Part shown: positions 5,806 through 7,308 of the stretch, in pieces
How positions within the stretch are numbered: the first letter of the stretch is position 1
Layout of the letters: each line of letters begins with the position of its first letter
Assembly (NCBI GenBank): GCA_028290595.1
Contig: JAQGJO010000124.1
Span: 1-7,308 of the forward strand
Length of the DNA: 7,308 nt
Direction of reading: 5' to 3'
Source of the DNA: Hyphomicrobiales bacterium
GTDB taxonomy: Bacteria; Pseudomonadota; Alphaproteobacteria; Rhizobiales; Beijerinckiaceae
The notes under the pieces: generated by a model
The model's input: only the letters and a program-made list of their open reading frames with translations
What the model was told of the DNA's origin: nothing
The model's database searches: none
Program-made: the position numbers and the translations under genes

Positions 5806-7089
5806 TCAAGGGGCAACGTTGATGTCAGGTTTTGCCGTCCGTCTGGGCGGCGGATTTTCCATACTGTTGGCGATCGCGGCCTGCTTCGGCAGCACAAAGA
5901 GGATGTAGATCAGGCAAGTGACGGCAGCCACGCCGCCGGCAATGCGCAGGCTGAATGTGCTGGCCAGGAAACCGATGATCACGGCGCCCACTGCCGGCAT
6001 GCCGCGGTAGATGAGCAGGTAGAGCGACATGACTCTGCCACGCATGGAATCTTCTGCCGAAAATTGCATCAACGACTGGATGCTGGTCGACATGACATTG
6101 AGGAAGAAGCCGATGCCGGCGCAGCAGAGAACGCCGAACCAGAAATTATCTGTGATGACAAAGGCGAGCGCCGCCAGGCCGGTGCCGCAATAACCGACGA
6201 TCGTGACGCGGGTCAGGCCGACCAGGCTGCCGCGCGTGGCAATGTAGATTGCGCCGGCCATGGCGCCGATGCCGACGCTTGACGACAGCCAGGCCAGTTC
6301 GCGCGGACCGCCGTGAAAGACATCGCCGGCGAAGCCGGGAAGCATGTCCTGCAGCGGCCGCACGAAAGTCGAGGTGAATGCGAGCAGCATGAGCATCGGC
6401 CGGAGGCCGTCGTGGCGCGCGACATAAGACAGGCTGTCGGCCACTTGAGCAAACAGGTTGCGGCCATAGGCCTGCGACCGGTCGGGTGGCTTCAGGCGCA
6501 GCATGAGAAAGGTCGTCAGGCAAAGGCTGGATCCAAGCACATGACAGAAGAACGTGCCCTGAACCCCGTAGGCTGGGATGATGAAGGCGGCGATGGCCGG
6601 GCCGATAAAGCGGGTTGAGTGGAAGGAGGCGGAATCGAGCGCGATCGCCGGGGCGAAATCCTCTCGCCCTACCGTTGCGGGAATGATCGATTGCCGCGCC
6701 GTCGAATGGAAGGGATAAATAAGGCCGGAGAAGATCGTCAGTGCCAGCAGAACCTCGATCGACATCCAGCCGGTCGCCGTGAGCACGGACATCAGTACCG
6801 CCTGCACCAGCAGCAGCGCCTGGGCGATGCGGATCAGCGGCAGTGGATTGACCCTGTCGGTCCAGGCGCCGGCGAATGGAGCCAGAACAAGCATCGGCGC
6901 CAGATCGGCGGCGGCGATAATGCCGAGCCAGACAGGAGAGTGAGTGAGTTCCCAAGCGAGCCAGCCGGCGCCGACGCGCTGCATCCAGCCTGACATATAG
7001 CTCGGAAACAAACCGCCTTCGAAGATCGCGAAGTTGCGATGAGATAACGCGCGAAGGATTGGATGCCGTTTGCGCGTTTCAGCGGACAT
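5806..7089 (-). CDS. MFS_3 / EntS-type major facilitator transporter
   Basis: This 427-residue inner-membrane protein is of the MFS_3 (transmembrane secretion effector/EntS-like) group. The N-terminal HRNFAIFEGGLFPSYMSGWM (17-36), AWELTHSPVWLG (45-56), the loop APFAGAWTDRV (70-80), the RQSIIPATVGREDFAPAIAL region (132-151) with STRFIGPAIAAF (158-169), and SMRGRVMSLYLLIYRGMPAVG (348-368) are typical. The C-terminal 25 residues are polar and probably cytoplasmic. MFS_3 members are mostly exporters of siderophores, drugs or metabolites, so this may export a toxic substrate or intermediate, but uptake cannot be ruled out. The ATG at 7089 is the first in-frame start after a stop at 7099-7101. It lacks a clear Shine-Dalgarno and instead directly follows a dyad (7091-7110). 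Its stop is 59 bases upstream of the amidohydrolase start, so it is likely the first gene of the leftward operon. Confidence 0.9.
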   Translation of the reverse strand: MSAETRKRHPILRALSHRNFAIFEGGLFPSYMSGWMQRVGAGWLAWELTHSPVWLGIIAAADLAPMLVLAPFAGAWTDRVNPLPLIRIAQALLLVQAVLMSVLTATGWMSIEVLLALTIFSGLIYPFHSTARQSIIPATVGREDFAPAIALDSASFHSTRFIGPAIAAFIIPAYGVQGTFFCHVLGSSLCLTTFLMLRLKPPDRSQAYGRNLFAQVADSLSYVARHDGLRPMLMLLAFTSTFVRPLQDMLPGFAGDVFHGGPRELAWLSSSVGIGAMAGAIYIATRGSLVGLTRVTIVGYCGTGLAALAFVITDNFWFGVLCCAGIGFFLNVMSTSIQSLMQFSAEDSMRGRVMSLYLLIYRGMPAVGAVIIGFLASTFSLRIAGGVAAVTCLIYILFVLPKQAAIANSMENPPPRRTAKPDINVAP

Positions 7090-7090
7090 T

Positions 7091-7110
7091 GCAGGCGATC
7101 ATTCGGCTGC
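7091..7110. repeat. Imperfect 20-base inverted repeat at the MFS_3 start; possible operator or leader hairpin
   Basis: The arms are GCAG-G-CGA (7091-7098) and TCG-G-CTGC (7103-7110) around TCAT. Seven of eight arm positions pair, with one mismatch in the middle. On the transcript it would form a compact stem-loop with a four-base loop ending one base before the MFS_3 AUG, just where a ribosome binding site is expected and not seen. Such a dyad could be a repressor operator or a translation-control hairpin; chance cannot be excluded. Confidence 0.45.
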
Positions 7111-7113
7111 CGT

Positions 7114-7308
7114 TCATTCGCGCGTCATATGCCCCATGCCCTCGGCGAGACGGCCGGATTTTCCGTGCAGCATTTCGAAGGCCGGCCAGACTTTTGGATT
7201 AACACGGTTGTGCGGAGGCGGGATATGCGGTTCTTCACCGAGCTCTGCCGCAGCATGCCAGCCAAAGAGCGGATTGTCAATTAAGGAGCTGACGAATGCC
7301 AACAAATC
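7114..7308 (-). CDS. Possible C-terminal end of an unrecognised leftward gene, entering from the right edge
   Basis: The minus frame is open from the window edge to TGA at 7114-7116, giving about 64 residues that include IPPPHNRVNPKVWPAFEML and end in GHMTRE. If real, it would end 24 bases before the MFS_3 start and be the previous operon member. I do not recognise a family. By my count about 60% of third codon positions are G or C, lower than I would expect for coding sequence in such GC-rich DNA, and it overlaps the good rightward start at 7296. This is an alternative to the control-region reading of the same bases. Confidence 0.25.
   Translation of the reverse strand, partial: DLLAFVSSLIDNPLFGWHAAAELGEEPHIPPPHNRVNPKVWPAFEMLHGKSGRLAEGMGHMTRE
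7252..7280 (-). promoter_or_regulatory. Candidate leftward sigma-70-type promoter
   Basis: Read on the minus strand there is a perfect TTGACA -35 hexamer (7280-7275), a 17-base spacer, and CATGCT (7257-7252), which matches three of six -10 positions. It would give a leader of roughly 155 bases before the MFS_3 start and could drive the whole leftward operon. The -10 is poor, so this is only a candidate. Confidence 0.25.
7283..7288 (+). promoter_or_regulatory. Strong Shine-Dalgarno site for a rightward gene
   Basis: AAGGAG ends seven bases before the ATG at 7296, which is near-ideal spacing. It overlaps the last base pair of the TAA at 7282-7284. On its own it is good evidence that translation starts here, but only four codons remain in the window. 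Confidence 0.45.
7296..7308 (+). CDS. Start of a possible rightward gene, cut off by window edge
   Basis: An ATG follows a strong Shine-Dalgarno site and begins Met-Pro-Thr-Asn before the window ends. Nothing can be said about its product. Its position, divergent from the catabolic operon, is where a transcriptional regulator is often found; that is inference from layout only. Confidence 0.4.

Larger units (their letters stand above)
7090..7295. promoter_or_regulatory. Probable divergent control region upstream of the leftward operon
   Basis: These 206 bases lie between the MFS_3 start and a well-formed rightward start at 7296. No convincing conserved protein is recognised on either strand. 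Two overlapping open frames exist: a plus frame ending in TAA at 7282-7284 (51 residues from an ATG at 7129, no ribosome site), and a minus frame open from the right edge to TGA at 7114-7116. The block contains the 20-base dyad and a possible leftward promoter. I favour a divergent regulatory region, but a coding explanation remains possible. Confidence 0.45.

Noticed and set aside
6146..6955. 269-codon minus frame inside the MFS_3 gene
   Set aside because: It is an out-of-frame reading of a clear 12-helix transporter, with no independent start signal or motif.
7063..7284. 73-codon plus frame before the rightward start
   Set aside because: It overlaps the MFS_3 start, has no ribosome site at either possible ATG and no recognised motif. 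Its third-position GC (about 71% from 7129) is only mildly coding-like, so I left it as part of the control region.

Overview
This window looks like chromosomal DNA from a GC-rich alphaproteobacterium. A Hyphomicrobiales (rhizobial-type) host is my guess, from the codon choice, the compact leftward operon, the strong Shine-Dalgarno sites, and the pairing of a TTC38-type TPR protein with a secreted PHB-depolymerase-like esterase. The host assignment is inference, not something the sequence proves. I see no tRNA, rRNA, CRISPR array, insertion sequence or phage gene, and there is no gene-free stretch longer than 300 bases.

Left part (1-1885): a TTC38-like tetratricopeptide protein runs leftward off the window edge. 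It is divergent, across about 180 bases, from a secreted serine esterase of the PHB depolymerase/feruloyl esterase type read rightward. The esterase most likely starts at a GTG at 1031.

Middle and right part (1887-7089): five genes all lie on the minus strand. In transcription order they are an MFS_3/EntS-type transporter, an isochorismatase-fold amidohydrolase of the N-carbamoylsarcosine amidase/maleamate amidohydrolase group, an LLM-class flavin monooxygenase related to SsuD/RutA, a maleate cis-trans isomerase family protein with both active-site cysteines, and a 12-helix MFS transporter. The three enzymes are packed with 20-base gaps and good ribosome binding sites, so they are very probably co-translated. 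The last MFS gene follows after 109 bases and ends one base from the convergent esterase gene.

Working model (inference): a small catabolic operon that opens or oxygenates an N-containing (heterocyclic, amide or ureide) compound with the flavin enzyme, releases ammonia or carbamate with the amidohydrolase, and isomerises a maleate-like product to a fumarate-like one. The two MFS proteins would handle uptake or efflux. The last two steps resemble NicF-NicE of aerobic nicotinate degradation, but the known NicX and NicD partners are not in this window, and an LLM enzyme stands where a ring-opening step would be expected.

Right edge (7090-7308): probably a divergent control region. It holds a 20-base imperfect dyad directly before the MFS_3 start, a candidate leftward promoter, and a strong ribosome binding site with an ATG at 7296 for a rightward gene that leaves the window. 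A competing leftward reading frame through the same bases cannot be excluded.
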